Of a DNA stretch of 64,000 nt, positions 24,840 through 32,783 are shown piece after piece. How positions within the stretch are numbered: the stretch's first letter is position 1; every line of letters begins with the position of its first letter. Source of the stretch: Acidobacteriota bacterium (GTDB taxonomy: Bacteria; Acidobacteriota; Blastocatellia; Pyrinomonadales; Pyrinomonadaceae); assembly GCA_018269075.1 (NCBI GenBank), contig JAFDVJ010000013.1, positions 62,001 through 126,000 of the forward strand, given 5' to 3'. The position numbers and the translations under genes are program-made. The notes under the pieces were generated by a model that saw only the letters and a list, made by a program, of their open reading frames with translations, was not told the DNA's origin and did not search any database.

Positions 24840-24863
24840 CGGGTCGCGAGGAACTAAAAGAAA

Positions 24864-26144
24864 ATGGGAGATACCGTAACTACATTAAATGCTTTGATGG
24901 GCGAAAAGTTCTCGAAGAACGTCGTCCGCTCTTTCCATAACGAGCCGATCCTGCTGAATATGTTCGACAAGATCACGCCCGAAGAGATCAACCAGCGCGC
25001 TGCCCGGCTTCCCGTCGAGACGCGCCGCCAGGGATCGTTTCAGGGCGGCTCGGAAAACCAGTCGATGCCGACTGCCGTCAACCCGGAATGGAAGTACTGG
25101 ACGCCGTCCTTGAAGGCCGTCTATTCCACCGGCGAATTTTCGGGCTTCGCGCACTGGCAGACCAACGTCGAGACCGTCGACGGCCGGGCCAACAAGCTCA
25201 AACTCGGCGGGATGCTCGGCGAAAAGGTCGCGTCGCACCTCGAGTCGTTCAAGTTCTATCTCGATCAGGCGTGTTTTCGCGACGGCAAGGGCAAAATGGC
25301 CGACGCGATCGCGGCCCGTGTGACCGGCGCGGCCGGCACGGCGACCGTTACGCCGTCGTCGGCGAATTTCACGGTCGACGATATCCCGATCGGCGCGCGC
25401 TGCAACTTCTACTCGTCGGCTGGTACGATCCACAACACGGCGGCGTCCGTTTCGACCGTCACGGCCGTCAACGAATCGACCGGCGTCGTCACGTTCGACT
25501 CCGTTCCGACCGACGCGGCCGTCGGCGATTTCATCGTCTGGGAAGGCTCGTGGGATCTTCTGCTGAACGGCCTGACAGGTCTCGTGCAGGACCAGTCGAT
25601 CACCTTTCAGGGCGTCGACGTCACGAACTACCCGAATCTCAAGGCGAACACGTATTCGGCCGGCGCGGCGTTCGACATCAAGTTCGTCAACCGCATGCAG
25701 ACCCGGTCGAAGAAACGCCTCGGCGTGCAGCGTCCGCGCAACGACTACGTCATCCTGACGCATCCGAAGCAGGTCGATGCCTACCGCAACGCCGGTTACG
25801 CCCTGAACACGATCATTTCGGCGGACTCGAACCGCGAATCGAAAGTTCTGGACCTCGCTTACAGCAAAGTCCAGATCTCGGGGATGGACATTTACGAGTC
25901 GAACTCCTGCGGCGAAACGGATCTGTTCGGCCTGCGGATGAACGCGTTCAAACGGTACGAATTGTTCGCTCCGAACCTTCTGCCTTTGGGCGACGGCGAG
26001 AGCCAGTACCTGCTGCCGGTGCCCGGAACGAGCACCTACAAGCACCAGTACCAGTTCTACTTCGCGTTCTACGGCAACCTGCTTAACCTGCAGCCGGCCG
26101 CGAACTTCCGCATTTACGCGCTCGACAAAAGTAATTTGGGCTAG
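24864..26144 (+). CDS. Major capsid protein
   Basis: Follows the scaffold and precedes connector genes. The N-terminal helix (LNALMGEKFSKNVVRSFHNE), a long β-rich insertion with Thr/Val/Ser-rich strands (about residues 150-235), and the late PRNDYVILTHPKQVDAYRNA segment are characteristic of HK97-fold coat proteins of the P22/N4-like kind. Length 426 aa is normal. It builds the icosahedral shell. A hairpin and a homing endonuclease gene follow. Confidence 0.75.
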   Translation: MGDTVTTLNALMGEKFSKNVVRSFHNEPILLNMFDKITPEEINQRAARLPVETRRQGSFQGGSENQSMPTAVNPEWKYWTPSLKAVYSTGEFSGFAHWQTNVETVDGRANKLKLGGMLGEKVASHLESFKFYLDQACFRDGKGKMADAIAARVTGAAGTATVTPSSANFTVDDIPIGARCNFYSSAGTIHNTAASVSTVTAVNESTGVVTFDSVPTDAAVGDFIVWEGSWDLLLNGLTGLVQDQSITFQGVDVTNYPNLKANTYSAGAAFDIKFVNRMQTRSKKRLGVQRPRNDYVILTHPKQVDAYRNAGYALNTIISADSNRESKVLDLAYSKVQISGMDIYESNSCGETDLFGLRMNAFKRYELFAPNLLPLGDGESQYLLPVPGTSTYKHQYQFYFAFYGNLLNLQPAANFRIYALDKSNLG

Positions 26145-26181
26145 TTAAGTGCTTTGTTTGATATCATTTGCGGTGTGTAGG

Positions 26182-26190
26182 TGGTATAAT
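26182..26190 (+). promoter_or_regulatory. Extended -10 promoter of the inserted homing gene
   Basis: TGGTATAAT is a perfect extended -10 element (TG-N-TATAAT). No well-spaced -35 is evident. Transcription would begin near 26197, at the foot of the hairpin below. Confidence 0.5.
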
Positions 26191-26195
26191 AAAAC

Positions 26196-26232
26196 AGAAG
26201 GGAAAAAGAACTCGACATTCCTTTTCCCTTCT
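26196..26232. terminator. Hairpin between capsid gene and homing endonuclease
   Basis: Perfect 11-base stem AGAAGGGAAAA / TTTTCCCTTCT with a 15-base loop. It may terminate read-through from the capsid gene, or form the leader structure of the homing gene mRNA. Confidence 0.55.
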
Positions 26233-26268
26233 TAACCAAAAATCAATTTCTGTATAGGAGAAATCAAT

Positions 26269-26898
26269 ATGGCTAACGAAAGTGTAGCAAAAAAGAAAGC
26301 TCTTTCAAAATTTTGTTCGGTCGAGGGCTGCGAGAGAAAATCAAGCGCCCGGACTTACTGCACGATGCATTATCACAGGTGGCAGCGTTACGGCGATCCG
26401 ACGATTGTCAAAGGCTCGAACGGCGTGATCGGCGAAACGCCCGAAGAAAGGTTCTGGGCGCAGGTTGATAAAAATGCGCCGAACGGCTGCTGGGAATGGC
26501 GCGGCAGCGTGAATTCGGTCTGGGGCTACGGCCGGTATCTTTTTAAGGGCACAGTCAAAAAGCCGCACCGGCTCGCGTGGTTTTTAATCAAGGGCAAATG
26601 GCCGCAGATGTTGCTGCTTCATTCGTGCGACAACCGGATATGCGTCAATCCCGATCATCTTCGGGAGGGAACGCAGAAAGAAAACGTGGCCGATGCGGTC
26701 GAGCGAAACCGCAATCCGAAAGGCGAAACGCACGGTCAGGCGAAAATAACGGAGGAGGACGTGAAGGAAATCAGGCAAAGATATCAGCGGTACAACCGCA
26801 AAGGCGGCGACACGCAGGCCAGTCTTGCCAGAGAATTCGGAGTCAGCCAGTCCGTCATCAGCAAGATTATTTTGAGGGAATCGTGGAAACACGTTTGA
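26269..26898 (+). CDS. HNH homing endonuclease (209 aa)
   Basis: An N-terminal zinc finger (CSVEGCERKSSARTYCTMHY) is followed by the HNH core (NGCWEWRG, then KPHRLAWFLIKG, LLHSCDNRICVNPDHLREG) and a C-terminal helix-turn-helix (ASLAREFGVSQSVISKII) for DNA binding. This is a complete free-standing homing endonuclease. It has its own promoter element and an AGGAG ribosome site, lies between capsid and connector genes, and has no head function itself. Confidence 0.85.
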   Translation: MANESVAKKKALSKFCSVEGCERKSSARTYCTMHYHRWQRYGDPTIVKGSNGVIGETPEERFWAQVDKNAPNGCWEWRGSVNSVWGYGRYLFKGTVKKPHRLAWFLIKGKWPQMLLLHSCDNRICVNPDHLREGTQKENVADAVERNRNPKGETHGQAKITEEDVKEIRQRYQRYNRKGGDTQASLAREFGVSQSVISKIILRESWKHV

Positions 26899-26931
26899 GA
26901 TTTTAGGGGTACTCCCACACCCGCTTTATTT

Positions 26932-27657
26932 ATGGGACAAAACGTCGCTCAGACTTTTTACGAGGAATTCACCGACGACCCGCGCACGTACCGCGTCGGG
27001 CGTCCCTGTTTCGATCTGGAAGATTTCCAGAAAAAACTTTCGACGGCCGGCGGAAGCGCTTTCGGCAAAGACCGTCTCCGGATCAGGTGGGGCGGCGACT
27101 GCGAGGAGTATATTCTCGAAGTTTTCGAAACGCAGACCGGCTGGGTCTACCGCGAAGACGGGCAGGAAAAATTCGTCGACATCAAAAATACTTCCTTCGA
27201 ATTTCCCGACGACGCGATGGTCGGCGCGTTTTTCGAAACGCTGACGGTTTACGTGCCGCGCTTCGTCGTCGAGGAGCTCGCCGCGGACGGGAATTATTAC
27301 CGGGCGTGGTGGGTCGAAACGACTTCCGAAACGCTGACGGAATCGGGCCGCGTCGACATCGTGTCGCGCTACCGCGAGCCGTCGAACCGCGATCTCCTGA
27401 TGGCCGCGCATTTAAAATTCCTGCGCGAAAACCTGACGAAATTCGACATCGAAAAAGGCCTTGCGGCCCGAAAAGAGCTCGAAGAGCGCCGGCGCGCGCT
27501 CTCCCGCGAGGAGCTCGTCGACGAGATGGCCGAAGAGTTCACGCAGGCTTTGACCGACGGCATCAAGCCGGCAAAGGAGATCGATTTTACGAAAGAATTT
27601 TCTCCCCAGTACATCAGGGAATACACAGAGGCGCTGATCGAAGCACATAACGGATAA
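26932..27657 (+). CDS. Hypothetical structural protein (241 aa)
   Basis: First structural gene after the inserted endonuclease. The N-terminal half alternates β-strand and charged turns; the C-terminal half is helical (KGLAARKELEERRRALSREE). No family is recognised. Position suggests a head-completion or minor capsid protein. Confidence 0.5.
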   Translation: MGQNVAQTFYEEFTDDPRTYRVGRPCFDLEDFQKKLSTAGGSAFGKDRLRIRWGGDCEEYILEVFETQTGWVYREDGQEKFVDIKNTSFEFPDDAMVGAFFETLTVYVPRFVVEELAADGNYYRAWWVETTSETLTESGRVDIVSRYREPSNRDLLMAAHLKFLRENLTKFDIEKGLAARKELEERRRALSREELVDEMAEEFTQALTDGIKPAKEIDFTKEFSPQYIREYTEALIEAHNG

Positions 27658-27671
27658 TTTAGAGATAATTT

Positions 27672-28679
27672 ATGGAAAATTACACGAGTTTCGAAGAAAT
27701 GATGGCGGCTGAGGAGGAGGAGGGGAATTTCTCCGGGCGGACGAGCCTTCGATCGGGAGCGGCGGGGAATCTCGAGGATACCCGCAAAATCCCGGTCGGC
27801 GAGAACCCGCACGCGATCCGCTGGCTGTTCAATCCGTTCGAGGTGATCGATCTTCGGAATGAGCCGACGTCCTGCGGAATGCTTTATCTTGAAAACATCG
27901 TTTTCAACCGCGTCAAAAGCCTCGACGTGCAGGTCGGAAAAAGTTTCGAGGACACGGCGCAGATGCCCGGCACGGCGCACAACCCGCAAAACTACAGCCA
28001 GTTCGCCCGCACGGCTTATATGATCTCGCGCGAGCTTTGCGGAAAGCACGGCGACAAGGGCGTGATCGAGATCTCGGAGCTGACCGGCTACGACGACGAC
28101 ACGCCGGCGAATCTCAACACGCTGCTCTTCGGCGACGAGATCGAATGCGCGGTCGATCTCAACAACCCGGACTTTCCGGTGCCGAATCTGCCGAACCTGC
28201 TCGAAGTTCTCGAGGCGAACGCCGCCGGCTTCAAACGCCTCGACGCCGGAACGCGGGAGATCGTCACGGTGATCGCCCGGAACGTCCGCCAGTCGATCGC
28301 GCTGGCGATCCGCTACGCCCGCGCGCGGATCGACGAAGCGCAAAAACGGCTGCTCGACGAGAAAAACCCGAACCGGACCCTGAGCGCGGCCGAAAAACGC
28401 TGCTATCTGGCTTTGGGCGAGGAAATCCCGAACCAGATGCCGTTTTTGACGAAATCGAAGACGAATCCCGAGAATCTCGTCGCCACGGCCGTCGCCGCCG
28501 GCATGCAGGCCGCGCTCGCCGTGCTCCCGCAGGACTACCGGAACGCGCCGACCGCGCCCGAACCGGAGAATTTCGCGCCGGCTGCGCCCGCAACGGCCCC
28601 GGACTTCTCGGTCGACGAAGGGGATGTCGAGCAAGCGGAAAAAACGGTCAAAACGACCGTCAAAACAGGTAAAAAATAA
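27672..28679 (+). CDS. Hypothetical virion-module protein (335 aa)
   Basis: Begins MENYTSFEEMMAAEEEEG, with a GGAGGAGGAGGG run coding for Glu. The central part is a mixed α/β domain; the last 50 residues are Pro/Ala-rich then Lys/Thr-rich (KTVKTTVKTGKK), a likely flexible tail. No family recognised. A one-base stop/start overlap (TAATG) links it to the next gene. Confidence 0.5.
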   Translation: MENYTSFEEMMAAEEEEGNFSGRTSLRSGAAGNLEDTRKIPVGENPHAIRWLFNPFEVIDLRNEPTSCGMLYLENIVFNRVKSLDVQVGKSFEDTAQMPGTAHNPQNYSQFARTAYMISRELCGKHGDKGVIEISELTGYDDDTPANLNTLLFGDEIECAVDLNNPDFPVPNLPNLLEVLEANAAGFKRLDAGTREIVTVIARNVRQSIALAIRYARARIDEAQKRLLDEKNPNRTLSAAEKRCYLALGEEIPNQMPFLTKSKTNPENLVATAVAAGMQAALAVLPQDYRNAPTAPEPENFAPAAPATAPDFSVDEGDVEQAEKTVKTTVKTGKK

Positions 28680-29419
28680 TGTTTACAGCCGGAGACGTAC
28701 GCCGCGAGGCGCTGGATTTGTGGCAGAACCCGCCAGTGACGGAGCTGCCGCCCGAAACCGTGATGGACGCTTTTAACCGGGCGCTCTCGCGGCGGTTTCT
28801 CGATCTCGATCTGACGCCGAACGCGTCGTTTCTGGCGCAGCGCTCGAAGCCTTTCACCTTTTCGAGCCCGGACGCGCGGGAAAAGAACATTTCGTCGATC
28901 GGCGATCTGTCGCGCATCCTGAGGGTCGAATCAAGAGCCCTGTCGTCCGTTTCCGACGACGACTGGATCGAGGAGCGGATCACGGATTTCGAGAACTGGA
29001 ACGACACGATGGAGCGAACGGACGGGAATTTCGTCGCCTTTTACGGCACGCCGCCCGTTTTGACGATGATCGTCTCGGGCGACGTGTCGGCGTATGAATT
29101 CCGGATCGTCTACGAGCAGCAGCAGGCGGCCGTCACATCGGACACGGCGGACATCCTGCTGCCGGACAATTTCAAGCCGCTTCTCGTCTACGATCTCGCG
29201 CTGGAATTCGGGGAACTGATCGACAATCAGTCAATGGAGTTCGCCGTCAAAAAGAAATCGAAGATGGTTTATTTGCTTGAACGGCAAAGCGAGGCCAAAG
29301 CGCAGATCGACCGCTGGCGAAAGGCGCAGAAAGGCACTTCCATTACGACCCGGCGCGGATTCAACGACCGGCAAACGACGTTCAACACGCGCCGCCGCCG
29401 GTTCTCGATAACTTACTGA
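28679..29419 (+). CDS. Putative head-tail connector/adaptor (246 aa)
   Basis: The opening helices (DVRREALDLWQNPP, ETVMDAFNRALSRRFLDLD), the central β-segment and the late helix FKPLLVYDLALEFGELIDN resemble podovirus adaptor proteins that ring the portal. The Arg-rich tail (TRRRRFSITY) could touch DNA. Assigned by pattern and place only. Confidence 0.45.
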   Translation: MFTAGDVRREALDLWQNPPVTELPPETVMDAFNRALSRRFLDLDLTPNASFLAQRSKPFTFSSPDAREKNISSIGDLSRILRVESRALSSVSDDDWIEERITDFENWNDTMERTDGNFVAFYGTPPVLTMIVSGDVSAYEFRIVYEQQQAAVTSDTADILLPDNFKPLLVYDLALEFGELIDNQSMEFAVKKKSKMVYLLERQSEAKAQIDRWRKAQKGTSITTRRGFNDRQTTFNTRRRRFSITY

Positions 29420-29420
29420 A

Positions 29421-30119
29421 ATGGCATTCGATCTCGACACGGTAAAAAAACAGGCGATCGCGCTGATGAATCTTTCGACGCGGAATCTCGACGGCACTCC
29501 CGTCTATTCGACGGCTTTGGGCGATACGTCCTACGGCGCGAGCGAGATCGCGCGCGGCGCTCAAAACGCCGCGACCTCTATTATGCGGGCGATCTGCGAG
29601 ACGGACGGCCACCCGCACCGGTACTTTTTCGATACGATTTTAACCTTAACGCATCAGGAGAAAATCCCCGATCACTACGGGTCGATCGGCGTGCCGCGGA
29701 TCACGCCGTATTCGGGAGCGGGTTATGCGCTGACGGGCAAAAGAAAATCCGTCGAGGAAATTCTTTCCTACCGCGCCAATCCGAATTATTATTATTCGAA
29801 AATCGCGCACGACGCCGCCGGCTCGAAGCTTGCGGGCTATTACGCGATCGAGAACAACATTTTTTATTTTACGGGCTTTTCGGCCGACGCCGCCGGCGCG
29901 GTCTTTACCGAGAGCTCGTACACCGCGCTCCCCGATTCCTATTACCCTTTGGCGATCGAGCTGACGATCGCGGCCTTGAAAAAGGACGGCGATCTGTCGG
30001 ACATCTTCGCCTATTACGAGCGGCGTTCGATGGAAGGGCTGCAGGTCGTCCGGGCGCAGGGCACGGACCAGCCGAGCCCGAAGAAAACCATCGGGCGGCG
30101 CGATTCAGGAGATAAATAA
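29421..30119 (+). CDS. Putative connector/tail-accessory protein (232 aa)
   Basis: Helical opening, then Tyr/Ser-rich β-strands (SYRANPNYYYSKIAHDA), then a helix IELTIAALKKDGDLSDIFAY, the order seen in adaptor-type connector proteins. Neighbours on both sides are virion genes; one-base overlap with the next gene. Confidence 0.45.
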   Translation: MAFDLDTVKKQAIALMNLSTRNLDGTPVYSTALGDTSYGASEIARGAQNAATSIMRAICETDGHPHRYFFDTILTLTHQEKIPDHYGSIGVPRITPYSGAGYALTGKRKSVEEILSYRANPNYYYSKIAHDAAGSKLAGYYAIENNIFYFTGFSADAAGAVFTESSYTALPDSYYPLAIELTIAALKKDGDLSDIFAYYERRSMEGLQVVRAQGTDQPSPKKTIGRRDSGDK

Positions 30120-30424
30120 TGTCAAAAAAGAAAGAACCGGTCGAACCGGTCGAAACCAAAGAACCCGAAGCGACCGCGGTCGAACCGGCCGCCGAGCTGA
30201 TCGAGCCGTATCCGCTCCAAACGCTGCCTTTGGACGAGGCGATCGCTCTCGGCAAAGAAAACCTCGACAGGATTCTCGAAGCGGCAATAACGAACGGCGC
30301 ACCGCATCGCGAGCTTATCTGCCGCGCGATCAAGCACGAGCCCGGCACGATCGGGGACGGCCAAGAATTCGATTACTACATCACGGGCTTTCCGGACGGA
30401 ACGACGGGGGCGGAGCTCGTTTGA
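30119..30424 (+). CDS. Hypothetical protein with EP/VE-rich leader (101 aa)
   Basis: A Lys/Glu/Pro/Val repeat (EPVEPVETKEPEATAVEP) in the first 30 residues gives an extended acidic arm; the remaining 70 residues look like a small α/β domain. Small virion or assembly protein; unknown. Confidence 0.45.
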   Translation: MSKKKEPVEPVETKEPEATAVEPAAELIEPYPLQTLPLDEAIALGKENLDRILEAAITNGAPHRELICRAIKHEPGTIGDGQEFDYYITGFPDGTTGAELV

Positions 30425-30897
30425 CGCCCGAATTCCTGCAATTACCGGAGGCACTGCTCGAAGCCGACAAACGGCGGCAGGACGCCCTGCGACGCAAGTT
30501 CAACGCGCGCGTCCGGATGAGCCCGGCCGAAATGGAGACGGCGCGCAGCCTGATCCTCGAGAAAGAACTGCGCGCCGAATTCGAAAGAAACCCGGACGAT
30601 CACACGGCGAACCGGCTCGCCGAGCAGCTGTCTTTCCAGGGGCGGTTCGAGGAGGCGGCGAAGGTCGCCCGCGACCCTGACTGGATCCGGTTTTACCAAA
30701 TGGCGGCCGCCGCGATCGAGGCCGAACCGTGCGACTGCCCGAATGGTTACGCGGCCGTCGGGCAGGAACGGATAAAACTGCCGCGTCTTCGCGCGATCAA
30801 ACAGATCTACTCCCGAAAACACGGCGCTCACGGCTACCTTGTCGAATGCGCCGACGGACACCGATTTTTTTCAAATGCTGCGCCAACCGCTGATTGA
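30421..30897 (+). CDS. Hypothetical helical protein (158 aa)
   Basis: A TTG start overlaps the preceding stop (TTGA). Arg-rich helical first half, then CDCPNGYAAV and a basic C-terminus. The reading frame and codon use are good. Unknown function in the connector region. Confidence 0.45.
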   Translation: MTPEFLQLPEALLEADKRRQDALRRKFNARVRMSPAEMETARSLILEKELRAEFERNPDDHTANRLAEQLSFQGRFEEAAKVARDPDWIRFYQMAAAAIEAEPCDCPNGYAAVGQERIKLPRLRAIKQIYSRKHGAHGYLVECADGHRFFSNAAPTAD

Positions 30898-32662
30898 ATT
30901 CAACCCCGTCGAGTACGAGTCCTCGGGAATCGAATCCGCCGTCAAGCCCTATATTATGGCGGACGGGTCGAGAAACGTCCTCGTGACCGGCAATCTCAAA
31001 CCGCAGGCCTACAAGGGAAGTCTTCTTCAGGTCGGGAAACTCGGCTCACGCTTTATGACGCAGGCCGGCGACGGCTTTGCCGGTTTGGGAGCGTTCGGAG
31101 ATTTGGAGGGCATCGGCTCGGTCGCCCGCGTGATGGCCGGCCTCTTTTTCTCCGGCGCCGGCACTCTTTACTACAACGGCGTTTCGCAGGCCGCCTCGGC
31201 TTCGTCGATCCTGCAGCTCAAATTACTGGCCTCCGGCGCGTTCGGCGCGACCTATCAGGCCGGGCTTTCGCAGCCGTCCGCGCCGACGATCGCGACCCGC
31301 ACCTCTTTGGGCGTCGGGATGAGCGGGAAACTCAAAAACGGGACCTACAGCATAAAAATCTACAAGATCCGCTCGGCGACGGGCGCGCGCTCGGTCGCAA
31401 GCGAGGCCTCGAACCTCGCCGTCGCGGTCGAAACGGACGGCGTCGGCCAATCTTTGCGAGTCACTTTTCCGGCCGCCGACACGAACGGCGGCGATCGCTG
31501 GGGCGTCTGCGTGACGCCGCGCTCTTTCGGGTCGACCGGCCCGTATTTTTTATACAAGGAAATAGACGAAGCGGATCTCGGGACGGTCGATTCGGTCGCC
31601 CGCAGCGTCGAGATCGAATGGTCGGACGGCGATCTCGTCGATCAGCCGCTTGCGCCGGTCGACTCCTACCCGCCGCCCGCGTGCGTGTTTTGCGGCGCTT
31701 TGGGCAACTCCGTTTTCGTCGACGGGGCTTACGGCGATACCGTCGACGGCGTCTCCGCGTCGAATCCCGGCACGGTCATCGCGTCGAGCCTGCCTTTGCG
31801 GCCCGAGGAATTCCCGCTCGACTGGCTCTCTTTTCCGCCCGACGCGCCGACGGCTCTGCTCAGGGGCGGCGACGGCTTTTACTACCGGTTCGGCCGCAAT
31901 TCCTTAGGCGTCATCTCCTATACGGGCGGCGAGCCCGCGATCACTTATCAGCTCTACTGGGGCACGACCGGCGTCGCCTACCCGCACAACGCAGTCGTCG
32001 CCGAGGGCGGCAGGCTTTACGCCAAAACCGGCACGAAAGGACTGGTCAGGATCGGCGCGGGCGGCGAGCCCGACGCGGCGTGGGCCGTGCCGGTGCTCGA
32101 CGATCTCGAAAACCTGTCGGACGCGGAAACCGTTTTGGGCTGGGACGAGAACAACCAGACCGTCTGCGTGATGAACGGGACGACCGTCTGGCCGTTCAAT
32201 TCGACTTTGGAGAAATGGGGCGCGCCGCTCGACCTGTCGGGAGAGGTGACGGGGAGGATCCTGTCGGCGGCGACATATCAGGGCGCTTTGTATTTCTCGT
32301 GTCTCGACGCGGCGTCGATCAATCTGTACAAATTCAACGCCGGGACGGGCTCGGTGATGAAGGTCTTTACGGACTGGTCGGTGTCGGCCGACAAGAACGA
32401 TTATATTCGCCAGATCCTGATTTATATGAGGGCGGATTCGACGAATCCCGTGACGGTCCGGGTCTTTAAAAACGAGGACGCCGTGACTCCGGTTTTCGAA
32501 AAGCAGCTGACGCCGGAAATCGGCAAACCGTCGATCCTGCCGGTCATCGATACTTTGATCCCGGACCTGAACACCTACTGCGTTTATCTCGAACAGGAAA
32601 CCGCCGGCGGCGACGCCGGGTTCGAAAGGGTCGTCGTCAAAGGATATTCGAAGCTCAAATAA
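30875..32662 (+). CDS. Tail hub/nozzle-like protein (595 aa)
   Basis: The ATG at 30875 (MLRQPLIEFN) is preferred to a TTG at 30839. The protein is almost all β, with repeated short strands and loops rich in Gly, Asp and Ser (YYRFGRNSLGVISY, LYAKTGTKGLVRIG, LYFSCLDAASINLY) that suggest β-propeller blades, as in the tail hub (nozzle) proteins of short-tailed phages such as P22 gp10. It would close the channel below the connector. Assigned by architecture and place. Confidence 0.5.
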   Translation: MLRQPLIEFNPVEYESSGIESAVKPYIMADGSRNVLVTGNLKPQAYKGSLLQVGKLGSRFMTQAGDGFAGLGAFGDLEGIGSVARVMAGLFFSGAGTLYYNGVSQAASASSILQLKLLASGAFGATYQAGLSQPSAPTIATRTSLGVGMSGKLKNGTYSIKIYKIRSATGARSVASEASNLAVAVETDGVGQSLRVTFPAADTNGGDRWGVCVTPRSFGSTGPYFLYKEIDEADLGTVDSVARSVEIEWSDGDLVDQPLAPVDSYPPPACVFCGALGNSVFVDGAYGDTVDGVSASNPGTVIASSLPLRPEEFPLDWLSFPPDAPTALLRGGDGFYYRFGRNSLGVISYTGGEPAITYQLYWGTTGVAYPHNAVVAEGGRLYAKTGTKGLVRIGAGGEPDAAWAVPVLDDLENLSDAETVLGWDENNQTVCVMNGTTVWPFNSTLEKWGAPLDLSGEVTGRILSAATYQGALYFSCLDAASINLYKFNAGTGSVMKVFTDWSVSADKNDYIRQILIYMRADSTNPVTVRVFKNEDAVTPVFEKQLTPEIGKPSILPVIDTLIPDLNTYCVYLEQETAGGDAGFERVVVKGYSKLK

Positions 32663-32774
32663 GAGTGGAGAGTGGAGAGTGGAGAGTAGAGAGTAGAGAG
32701 TAGAGAGTAGGGAGTGGAGAGTAAAAGAAATAAAATGCCCCGGACTCTCCACTCTCCACTCTCCACTCTCCACT
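32663..32774. repeat. Heptad-repeat hairpin inside the tail operon
   Basis: Nine tandem 7-base units (GAGTGGA/GAGTAGA/GAGTAGG) at 32663-32725 face an inverted arm of four and a half GAGTGGA units (32743-32774), with a 17-base loop. The whole 121-base gap between two tail genes is this element. The next gene has no visible Shine-Dalgarno. It has the same architecture as hairpins in the host flank at 53663-53737, 61777-61939 and 63636-63701. Confidence 0.85.
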
Positions 32775-32783
32775 AAAAAAATT

